Source of the DNA: Acidobacteriota bacterium
GTDB lineage: Bacteria > Acidobacteriota > Vicinamibacteria > Vicinamibacterales > UBA2999
Assembly: GCA_947478985.1 (NCBI GenBank)
Contig: CANJYC010000019.1
Span: forward strand, 1-13,586
Direction: 5' to 3'
DNA: 13,586 nt
The first letter of the stretch is position 1. The number at the start of each line of letters is the position of its first letter. Below the pieces are notes generated by a model. It made no database searches, was not told the origin of the DNA, and saw nothing but the letters and a program-made list of their open reading frames with translations. Shown one piece after another: positions 9,101 to 13,586 of the stretch. Made by a program: the position numbers and the translations under genes.

Positions 9101-11498
9101 GACGGTCGGCAACGCAAACAGCACACCGTTCGCGTTCACGTCCGAGGTGTCTGCAGGTGCGCCGTGGCTCACAATCGTCGGGCCTTCGAGCGGCAGCGGC
9201 GTTGTGCTTGGTGCGCCCGCCTCGCTGCAGTTGAACATTGATCCGACCGGCCTCGCGGTCGGCACCTACACCGGGACTGTGACCGTCACGGCTCCCACGG
9301 CAGGGAACCCGCCGCAAAGTGTCACGGTGACCCTTGTGGTTTCCCCTGCGGGTGTCCTGATTGTGACGCCCTCGACAGTCACAGAGCATGCGAACGTCGG
9401 TTCGACCACGCCAATTCTGTCTGCCGCGACGGTCGGCAATGCGAACAGCACGCCGATTGACTTCACGTCCGAGGTAGTTGCGGGAGCGCCGTGGCTCACC
9501 ATTGTCGGGGCCTCGAGCGGCAGCGGCGTCGTGCTGGGTACGCCCTCCTTGCTGCAATTACGCATGGACCCGACCGGTCTCGCGATCGGCACCTATACCG
9601 GGACCATCACCGTCACGGCTCCCACGGCAGGGAACCCGTCGCAGAGCATCACCGTGACCCTTCATGTCGCGGCCGTCAATGCCCCGCCGGTGGCCATCGG
9701 TGGCACCTTGACCACCAACGAGGACACGGCGGCATCGAGCAGCGTGAGCGCGACCGACCCGAACGGCGACACCGTCTCCTTCACGGTGACGACGCTGCCG
9801 GCGCACGGCGTGCTGAACTTCAACTCGGCGACGGGCGCTTACACCTACACGCCCGCGACGAATTATTCAGGGTCGGACAGCTTCGCGTTCTCGGCAAGCG
9901 ACGGGTTGCTCTCGAGCAACGCGTCGGTCGCCATCACGGTGATTCCGGTGAACGACCCGCCGGTGGCGGCGAATGACTCCGCGACCACGGCGCTGAACAC
10001 GGCCGTGACGGTTAATGTCCTGGCCAACGATAGCGATATCGAAGGTGGAGCGCTAACCCCGGCGCTGGTGACCGGCGCCGCGCACGGCACGGTGACGACT
10101 GTGCCCGGCGGGTTCCTGTATACGCCGACAACCGGCTACTCGGGTCCGGATAGCTTCACCTACAGGGTGAACGACGGCTCCGCGAACAGCAACGTGGCGA
10201 CGGTGAACATCACGGTGACGGGAGGGACCAACCGGGCACCCGTGGCGGTGAACGACAGCTACAGCGGACAGTGGAACACGCCGCTGACCGTGGCGCCGAA
10301 CGGTGTGCTCGCGAATGACACCGACGCGGACGGCAATACGCTGACGGCCATCAAGCTGACGAATCCAAGCCAGGGGACGGTCACGTTCAACGCGAACGGC
10401 GGATTCACCTACATGCCTGTGGCGAACTTCTCAGGCTACGTCTCGTTCACCTATAAGGCGAACGACGGGCTCGTCGACAGCAACGTGGCCACGGTGAGCC
10501 TCCGCATCCTGTCACCGTGCAGCCGCGACGACGACCGGGATAACGACGATCGCGATGGTCGCCTGGGCGACAGGGACGACCGCGGCCGCGGCAACGACGA
10601 TCACGACCGTGGTAGGAATGGACACCACGACGGCGATGGTTGCGAGCGCGATCGCGAGAATCACAAGCGGGATCGCAGGGGACGAGAAGATGCGGATTGG
10701 GATGATTGCCGTGCCGGCACGCCCATGGCGCACACAGACAGCTACGCGACGTACAAGAACACGCCGCTGACGGTCAGTGCGTCCACTGGCGTCCTGAAGA
10801 ACGACGGTTTGTATGCGAAGGTGGCCCAGCTCTTCAGCAATCCGGCGCACGGGACGGTGACGCTGGCGGCCGACGGCAGCTTCCTCTACACGCCAACGCT
10901 GAACTTCGTCGGCACTGATACCTTTACCTACGTGCCGAGAAGTGCGACCAACGTTGCGGGTGCGGTCACAACCGTCACCATCTCCATCAAGGCCGTCAGT
11001 TGGCGGATGACCGGCGGTGGCAGCGTCTACACCACAGCCGGTGCCCGCGTGACGCATGGCTTCGAACTGCACTGCGATGTAACGGCCCTGCCCAACAACA
11101 TCGAAGTGAACTGGGGCAAATCGGATCGCTTCAAGCTGGACAAGGTGCTGTCTGCAAGGTGCTTTGACGACCCGGCCATCGCAGCGAAGCCACCCGTGGT
11201 CCCCTTTGATACCTACGTTGGAACCGGAATTGGTTCCTACAACGGCAAGCCAGGCGCCACGATTACCTGGACCTTCACCGACGCAGGCGAACCTGGCAAG
11301 AACGACTCCGCCACGATGGTGATCAAGGATGCCAGTGGCAGAGTCGTGCTGACGGTGAGCGGAAACCTGAAGAGCGGTAACCAACAGGCGCACGCTGGCG
11401 GTGATGGCGACGACAGTTGTTTCGGCGACCATGACGGCGACGGGGATCACGACGCGAATGATGAATCCCGCCATCGTCCCAAGTACGACCGCGACTAG
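6150..11498 (+). CDS. Giant secreted multidomain repeat protein (propeller, BACON/Ig-like, tandem-95), candidate adhesin
   Basis: 1782 residues. Start is GTG 6150 or the next codon ATG 6153; the weak TTAGG (6137-6141) is better spaced for GTG. Sec signal peptide MMKRFALIPLLVLVAAVCAV, with cleavage likely near AGA-Q. Residues about 36-470: repeated blade-like blocks (NPVAFGAHPTDGTLWFVAQ, NGVAVSGNDVWMTV, PRHIVIDGAGMVWMANA) resembling Vgb/NHL/SMP-30 propellers. About 470-956: four BACON/choice-of-anchor-like Ig domains (AAWLTL, SWLTLSPSQGTLPAGGS, SGWLRVVPAG). 958-1175: two near-identical 109-residue Ig domains. 1176-1456: three tandem-95/cadherin-like repeats. 1458-1519: Asp/Arg-rich insert between Cys1457 and Cys1520. 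About 1521-1616: a fourth tandem-95 repeat. About 1618-1745: a C-terminal module opening WRMTGGGSVYTTAGARVTHG, with two cysteines, unidentified. 1750-1782: acidic tail. No sortase, autotransporter or C-terminal membrane anchor is visible. Its place between secretin and pilin genes suggests an exported adhesin or pilus-associated cargo, analogous in role to MshQ or PilY1; this is inference. Confidence 0.88.
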   Translation: MMKRFALIPLLVLVAAVCAVAPAGAQGPPAPPESANIQNWDIYAATGGGANGTQNPVAFGAHPTDGTLWFVAQNPALRLGNLNPNAALNNYRQWTLPAGVTGTANGVAVSGNDVWMTVGNKVIAKIRRGNGQEVFRTFTLPAGLGTTLAQRLAVTADGQFAYVPVKADGSGSGPETSIYRIPRGGDTVGATVTATRWLVNSSSNIDDPRHIVIDGAGMVWMANANSRGRIQRLDPTAVPDEFGIPPNVKTWVLPSGQPPFVGLFVINGPGAGTGAAKVCAVMEGQLTSTSGNTTCLDVATNTLSTFVCTNGSSCLELPQELALNAAGDRLAPERGRDHVSFVSQASAVSTFTFNPPASGPSALAILSLNLTSLASVDSAVVTPTTITVTPSAVTTVAAVSAGEPGHVNFPLGVNSHPLGISPASADDGTPGSGTFFIAQSFSDGVNAPIPGAVITKLILGGTPVPAFQVQPTALPFTVLLGGTVPEPSEIAVSRSGGGDPLSWQATLRNHAAWLTLASSPECATPGFTACGSTASPATGLGLAFNQAAVSALAIGTYTEFIDIVDPDGIAAPVSVEVTLSVVRRPVMTLSPTPPAKLHFVAVNTDTVLPGALPVVISSTCPACTPDEALLHWTATLDLSVPATLTNTETLETSRQEASGPRAELSGTGPAILELQIECLSTDACIPSNPVVIEGALVITSSNAVNAPQSIPIEYDVTDVTQALVIDKTALQFSAKRGSTNTLTDTITLTNRGASALNWGSASPYVNDQFENNADFHPPLPSWLTLSPSQGTLPAGGSVDIVVAINTANAAFAEAGTYNATIALDDDPGDSPPAVVGVVVKIVAGQVALTPATTFAAPVTTTAAQGAVATHPFTVSNPAPGDSPITFTPRVVMNIGSGWLRVVPAGAVTVQPGESATFDVETDAAGLAPGDYTGQVIIEDLTARNLSQTLFVALHVNAAGILTVTPSTVTEHVIYGSTTPILSAATVGNANSTPFAFTSEVSAGAPWLTIVGPSSGSGVVLGAPASLQLNIDPTGLAVGTYTGTVTVTAPTAGNPPQSVTVTLVVSPAGVLIVTPSTVTEHANVGSTTPILSAATVGNANSTPIDFTSEVVAGAPWLTIVGASSGSGVVLGTPSLLQLRMDPTGLAIGTYTGTITVTAPTAGNPSQSITVTLHVAAVNAPPVAIGGTLTTNEDTAASSSVSATDPNGDTVSFTVTTLPAHGVLNFNSATGAYTYTPATNYSGSDSFAFSASDGLLSSNASVAITVIPVNDPPVAANDSATTALNTAVTVNVLANDSDIEGGALTPALVTGAAHGTVTTVPGGFLYTPTTGYSGPDSFTYRVNDGSANSNVATVNITVTGGTNRAPVAVNDSYSGQWNTPLTVAPNGVLANDTDADGNTLTAIKLTNPSQGTVTFNANGGFTYMPVANFSGYVSFTYKANDGLVDSNVATVSLRILSPCSRDDDRDNDDRDGRLGDRDDRGRGNDDHDRGRNGHHDGDGCERDRENHKRDRRGREDADWDDCRAGTPMAHTDSYATYKNTPLTVSASTGVLKNDGLYAKVAQLFSNPAHGTVTLAADGSFLYTPTLNFVGTDTFTYVPRSATNVAGAVTTVTISIKAVSWRMTGGGSVYTTAGARVTHGFELHCDVTALPNNIEVNWGKSDRFKLDKVLSARCFDDPAIAAKPPVVPFDTYVGTGIGSYNGKPGATITWTFTDAGEPGKNDSATMVIKDASGRVVLTVSGNLKSGNQQAHAGGDGDDSCFGDHDGDGDHDANDESRHRPKYDRD
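9021..9674 (+). repeat. Two-copy 327-bp in-frame tandem repeat (109-residue Ig-like domains)
   Basis: Copy 1 is 9021-9347 and copy 2 is 9348-9674, with no indel between them. The proteins agree at 88 of 109 positions by hand count. Shared blocks include VTPSTVTEH, GSTTPILSAATVGNANSTP, GAPWLTIVG, SSGSGVVLG and TVTAPTAGNP. Each copy has the BACON-like APWLT core and ends in a strand with the TVTL pattern. Looks like a fairly recent domain duplication. Confidence 0.92.
9675..10997 (+). repeat. Array of four tandem-95/cadherin-like repeats, interrupted by a charged insert
   Basis: Repeat units begin near 9675 (VNAPPVA), 9948 (VNDPPVAANDS), 10230 (NRAPVAVNDSY) and about 10710 (AHTDSYATYKNTPL). 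Each carries the family marks: an N-terminal APPVA/NDS-type strand, VLANDxD, HGTVT or QGTVT, YTPxxxYSGxDSFTY and a V(A/T)TV-type end strand. The first unit has a variant, NEDTA with TDPNGD. Repeats of this kind form rigid, often calcium-stiffened stalks on surface proteins. The charged insert sits between units 3 and 4. Confidence 0.82.
10521..10706 (+). other. Asp/Arg-rich polyampholyte insert bounded by cysteines
   Basis: Codes for 62 residues (1458-1519) of the giant protein, by hand count 21 Asp and 15 Arg, with Gly, His, Asn and a few Glu. Typical pieces are SRDDDRDNDDRDGRLGDRDD and DHDRGRNGHHDGDG. Cys1457 and Cys1520 flank it directly and Cys1498 is inside. The DNA is a degenerate run of GAC/GAT and CGC/CGG codons. 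It separates two tandem-95 repeats, so it is an extended charged linker or a disulfide-closed loop, possibly metal-binding. Confidence 0.85.
11427..11462 (+). other. EF-hand-like calcium loop in the acidic C-terminal tail
   Basis: Residues 1760-1771, DHDGDGDHDAND, have acidic residues at loop positions 1, 3, 5, 7, 9 and 12 and Gly at 6, as in EF-hand or dockerin-type calcium loops. Position 8 is His rather than the usual hydrophobic residue and position 12 is Asp rather than Glu. No flanking helix pair is evident, so it is a candidate loop rather than a full EF-hand. Confidence 0.4.
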
Positions 11499-11547
11499 CC
11501 GCTGACGTCGCTCAGGCACCGTCCGAGGCGTCTTTACACAATTGCCC

Positions 11548-11590
11548 AACGCCGCCAAGTCCCGTACGGGGCCTGGCGGCGTTCTTCTTT
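11548..11590 (+). terminator. Rho-independent terminator after the giant gene
   Basis: A perfect 10-bp stem, AACGCCGCCA (11548-11557) with TGGCGGCGTT (11574-11583). The 16-nt loop itself contains CCCGTACGGG. The T-rich tract CTTCTTT follows directly. It lies 50 nt past the stop of the giant protein and ends that transcript, so the pilin genes need their own promoter. Confidence 0.85.
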
Positions 11591-11673
11591 TCGCCCCACC
11601 ACAAACTGTTGCGATCGTCGGCCTGATCAGCCTCCACAATCTGTGGCCTCTCGCCCAGATGTCCTATGTAAGT

Positions 11674-11700
11674 CCTTATTAATCAATGCCTTAATAAGGC
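11674..11700. promoter_or_regulatory. AT-rich overlapping palindromes upstream of the pilin genes
   Basis: CCTTATTAA (11674-11682) and TTAATAAGG (11691-11699) are a perfect 9-bp inverted repeat with an 8-nt spacer. The right arm is also part of a second perfect palindrome, GCCTTA-A-TAAGGC (11688-11700). It is strikingly AT-rich for this DNA. The 26-bp repeat is centred about 49 nt upstream of the start predicted from the sigma-54-like element at 11710-11725, which suits an operator or an IHF-like/activator site. Confidence 0.5.
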
Positions 11701-11709
11701 AAAGCGTCC

Positions 11710-11725
11710 CGGCATAGCCGTTGCT
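11710..11725 (+). promoter_or_regulatory. Putative sigma-54 (RpoN) -24/-12 promoter of the pilin genes
   Basis: CGGCATAGCCGTTGCT has GG (11711-11712) and GC (11723-11724) exactly 10 nt apart, with GGCA and TTGCT matching the consensus TGGCACG-N4-TTGCW. Pilin genes in many bacteria are driven by RpoN with PilR. The predicted start (about 11736) would leave only 4 nt before ATG 11740 or 16 nt before ATG 11752, which weakens the case for 11740 as start codon or for the promoter itself. Confidence 0.4.
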
Positions 11726-11739
11726 GTTTGTCCGGCCAG

Positions 11740-12495
11740 ATGAAGTCTTCCATGTGGTCACGAGCGGGCGGCGAGCGCGGCATCACCATCATCGAGATGA
11801 CGGTGGTGCTGTCTGTGATGTTCATCCTGGCAGGGGCGATGAGCCCGATCGTGTCGGAGTCGGTCGATACCGCTCGAATGATCAAGGCCGCCAACGACGC
11901 CAAGATGATTGCGGCCGGCATGATCGCCTTCGAAAAGGACATGGGGTCCTCCGCGCTGGTCAACACGGCGAGCGCGCCGGCAGGTTCGAATCTGGACCCG
12001 GCCTTCTCTCAGGCGGCGATGCCAGACGTCATGGTCACCTCCGGTGAGGCACCTCAGATAGAAGGGGACAACGCCATCGCGGTGACCCCGGCCAATCTTC
12101 CTGCACAGCTCGGCCTGAACGCTCCGCGCGCACGCGGTGGGCGGTCGACCCGCGCCGGACGGCGTCGCTGGCTTGAGGCGGCGACGGGCCTCATCGAGGA
12201 CCACCTCATCGCCAACCGCGCCGGCTACCGCATGAAGCGGCCTGAAGAGGGCGAAGGCGGCTGGAACGGCCCCTACCTCAGCAAGGGCGTGAAGGCCGAT
12301 CCGTGGGGCAAGCGCTACCAGGTCAACATGCTCGGCTTCGACGGCGGCGTGACTGCCGCCGACGCCAACGGCAACGCGCGTCACGCGGTGTTCGTGGTGT
12401 CGGCCGGCGGGAATGGCGTCATCGAGACCCCGTTCGACCAGCCGATCGACGATGCGCAGATCTTCGGCGACGACATCGGCATCCGCATCCAGTAG
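11740..12495 (+). CDS. Type IV prepilin / GspG-like pseudopilin, Arg-rich variant
   Basis: About 251 residues from ATG 11740; ATG 11752 (10-residue leader) and TTG 11728 are also in frame, and none has a clear ribosome-binding site. The prepilin peptidase site is GGERG-ITIIEM, with Gly -1 and Glu +5, followed by a hydrophobic helix (TVVLSVMFILAGAM). A long alpha-1 helix continues to about residue 68. The C-terminal part has WNGPYL, then DPWGKRYQVN (187-196) and a VVSAGGNGVIET segment, matching the DPWGxxY and calcium-loop region of GspG-type subunits. It exceeds the usual GspG length because of about 80 extra residues in the middle. Seven of the 14 residues at 130-143 are Arg. First of three pilin genes in a row; 2 nt separate it from the next. 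Probably a pilus subunit assembled at the inner membrane. Major or minor status cannot be told. Confidence 0.85.
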   Translation: MKSSMWSRAGGERGITIIEMTVVLSVMFILAGAMSPIVSESVDTARMIKAANDAKMIAAGMIAFEKDMGSSALVNTASAPAGSNLDPAFSQAAMPDVMVTSGEAPQIEGDNAIAVTPANLPAQLGLNAPRARGGRSTRAGRRRWLEAATGLIEDHLIANRAGYRMKRPEEGEGGWNGPYLSKGVKADPWGKRYQVNMLGFDGGVTAADANGNARHAVFVVSAGGNGVIETPFDQPIDDAQIFGDDIGIRIQ

Positions 12496-12497
12496 TC

Positions 12498-13130
12498 ATG
12501 AACGCTTCCTTCATGTCCCAGCGCGGCTTCACGATCTTCGAGATCGTGCTGTCGCTCAGCATCACGATGGTGCTGATGGCAGGCCTGCTTCCCGCAATGA
12601 CATCGACGATTAGGGATGCACGGACGGCGCGGGCGACCACCGACATGACCGACCTGGGGCTGCAGATTAATCAGTTCCTGACGGACACCGGGAACACACT
12701 CTTCACGATTGACGGGACCAATGGCGCGGGTTCCAAGTTGCAGCTGATGGTGTCGGACGGTGACATGCCGGGCTGTACCACGGCTGGTGCGCCCTGCGCC
12801 GGCGGCCTTCTGAGCTGGAATCGCGCCGTCGACAACGTGGGAGGCATCACGGACTTCCTCGAGCGGCACCTCGTGACGAACAACCCGCGCGGTAATTCCG
12901 CCAACGATTACCCTGTTGGCGCTGCCGCGTGGCGAGGCCCGTATCTGAACGGCCCGATCAATCCGGACCCGTGGGGTAATCGCTACATGGTGAACGCGGA
13001 GGCGTTCCCCGCCGGAGGAAACGACGTGATCGTCCTGTCGGCCGGCAAGGATGAGACCGTCGACACTATCTTTCAGGCCAACGGCTTTGCCACGGGCGGT
13101 GACGATCTCTTCTCGCTGGTGCAGAACTGA
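12498..13130 (+). CDS. Type IV prepilin / GspG-like pseudopilin, second copy
   Basis: Complete 210-residue prepilin. Leader MNASFMSQRG is cut before F11 (FTIFEIVLSL), with Glu +5 present; ATG 12513 is an alternative giving a shorter leader. Mature part: long N-terminal helix, a segment VSDGDMPGCTTAGAPC with Cys93 and Cys100 that could form a small disulfide loop, a conserved block beginning DFLERHLVTNNP (119-130), then WRGPYL, DPWGNRYMVN (157-166) and a VLSAGKDETVDT to GGDDL end. This end resembles the GspG C-terminus, whose acidic loop binds calcium. The Arg-rich patch of the previous pilin is absent. The start is 2 nt after the previous stop and the stop overlaps the next start (TGATG), so the three pilins are one translationally coupled unit. 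Confidence 0.88.
   Translation: MNASFMSQRGFTIFEIVLSLSITMVLMAGLLPAMTSTIRDARTARATTDMTDLGLQINQFLTDTGNTLFTIDGTNGAGSKLQLMVSDGDMPGCTTAGAPCAGGLLSWNRAVDNVGGITDFLERHLVTNNPRGNSANDYPVGAAAWRGPYLNGPINPDPWGNRYMVNAEAFPAGGNDVIVLSAGKDETVDTIFQANGFATGGDDLFSLVQN
12852..12923 (+). repeat. 72-bp conserved block, copy in the second pilin gene
   Basis: Codes for 24 residues starting DFLERHLVTNNP. It aligns without gaps to 13514-13585 in the third pilin. 57 of 72 bases and 22 of 24 residues agree; nearly all base differences are silent. Confidence 0.88.
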
Positions 13131-13586
13131 TGAGTCGCATCACCCTGCGTCCGCACGCGACCTCGAACCGCGGCATCTCGCTCATCGAGATGACAATCGT
13201 CCTGCTCGTCATCTCGATCCTCACGGGCGTGTCCGCGCCGACCGCGCGCCGCGCCCTTGACCGGGCGCGCCTGGCGCGCGCGACGAGCGACGTGACCGCC
13301 ATCAGGACCGCGATTCTGAACTTTCTGTCGGACAGCGCCGCCGGCGGTTTCACCGGCTTCACGCAGAACGGCGCCTCTGGCGGCGCCACGGTCCAGGTGC
13401 TGGTCAGCGACGGCGACATCCCGGGGTGCACGACGGCGAACGCTGATGCCGACCTCGGCTGCGTGGCGGGCACGCCCCCCACGTGGATCGCGCAGGTCAA
13501 CGGCACGACCACGGATTTCCTCGAGCGCCACCTGGTCACCAACAACCCGGGTGGCAACTCAGCCAACGACTATCCGATTGGCGCCA
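13130..13586 (+). CDS. Type IV prepilin / GspG-like pseudopilin, third copy (3' end outside window)
   Basis: 152 residues are visible and the frame is open to the window edge. Start ATG overlaps the preceding stop (TGATG). The leader of 15 residues ends SNRG before ISLIEMTIVL, with Gly -1 and Glu +5. A long helix follows (LDRARLARATSDVTAIRTAI). Next come VQVLVSDGDIPGCTT and a second cysteine about 12 residues after the first, then the block DFLERHLVTNNPGGNSANDY shared with the second pilin. The expected GPYL/DPWG C-terminal module would lie just beyond the window. Clearly a paralogue of the preceding gene; the array may go on downstream. Confidence 0.85.
   Translation, partial: MSRITLRPHATSNRGISLIEMTIVLLVISILTGVSAPTARRALDRARLARATSDVTAIRTAILNFLSDSAAGGFTGFTQNGASGGATVQVLVSDGDIPGCTTANADADLGCVAGTPPTWIAQVNGTTTDFLERHLVTNNPGGNSANDYPIGA
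13514..13585 (+). repeat. 72-bp conserved block, copy in the third pilin gene
   Basis: Gap-free match to 12852-12923 in the second pilin. The only residue changes are Arg to Gly and Val to Ile. It ends one base before the window does, so the similarity probably extends further. Confidence 0.88.

Noticed and set aside
9021..9674. Repeat considered as a CRISPR or mobile element
   Set aside because: The 327-bp period is in frame and codes for Ig-like domains; there are no short spaced repeats or terminal inverted repeats.
10512..11639. Long open frame on the minus strand (375 codons)
   Set aside because: It opposes well-supported tandem-95 and C-terminal modules and runs over the terminator. 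The Val/Ile/Ala-rich part is simply the antisense of the Asp/Arg codons.

Overview
The window is GC-rich DNA from a diderm (Gram-negative-type) bacterium; the outer-membrane secretin requires an outer membrane. All real genes lie on the plus strand. No rRNA, tRNA, insertion sequence or CRISPR array is visible. The taxon is not settled by the sequence. Long secreted proteins with BACON/Ig-like repeats, an MSHA/type IV pilus-like cluster and GldF/GldG-type transporter genes would fit an acidobacterium (for example Vicinamibacteria), but this is inference.

Layout. (1) 2-1928: the end of a GldF-like ABC-2 permease and a complete GldG-like auxiliary protein. (2) 1978-5636: a compact set of secretin, ExeA-type AAA ATPase and single-pass TPR protein, in the order and with the architectures of MshL-MshM-MshN of MSHA-type pili. 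Gene boundaries from 2 to 5636 are overlapping or very short, so this may be one operon. (3) 5637-6149: a gene-free stretch with a 15-bp palindrome and a sigma-54-like -24/-12 promoter. (4) 6150-11498: a 1782-residue Sec-exported surface protein. It has an N-terminal propeller-like region, BACON/Ig-like domains, a nearly identical 109-residue tandem pair, tandem-95 (cadherin-like) repeats, a 62-residue Asp/Arg-rich insert bounded by cysteines, and an acidic tail with an EF-hand-like loop. A strong intrinsic terminator follows it. (5) 11584-11739: an AT-rich overlapping palindrome and a second sigma-54-like promoter. (6) 11740-13586: three tandem prepilins, the last cut by the window edge. Each has a class III prepilin peptidase site (Gly -1, Glu +5). 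The two complete ones have a GspG-like C-terminal DPWG module.

How the genes may work together: the prepilins would be processed by a prepilin peptidase and assembled at an inner-membrane platform. The MshM- and MshN-like proteins would connect the platform to the cell envelope, and the secretin would let the fibre or its cargo through the outer membrane. The giant repeat protein, encoded between the secretin block and the pilins, is a candidate adhesin or cargo, in the role MshQ-like or PilY1-like proteins take elsewhere. The motor ATPase (MshE/PilB/GspE), platform protein (MshG/PilC/GspF) and prepilin peptidase are not in the window. The most unusual points are this arrangement, the charged insert, the tandem GspG-like pilins with an Arg-rich patch in the first, and the paired sigma-54-like promoters.
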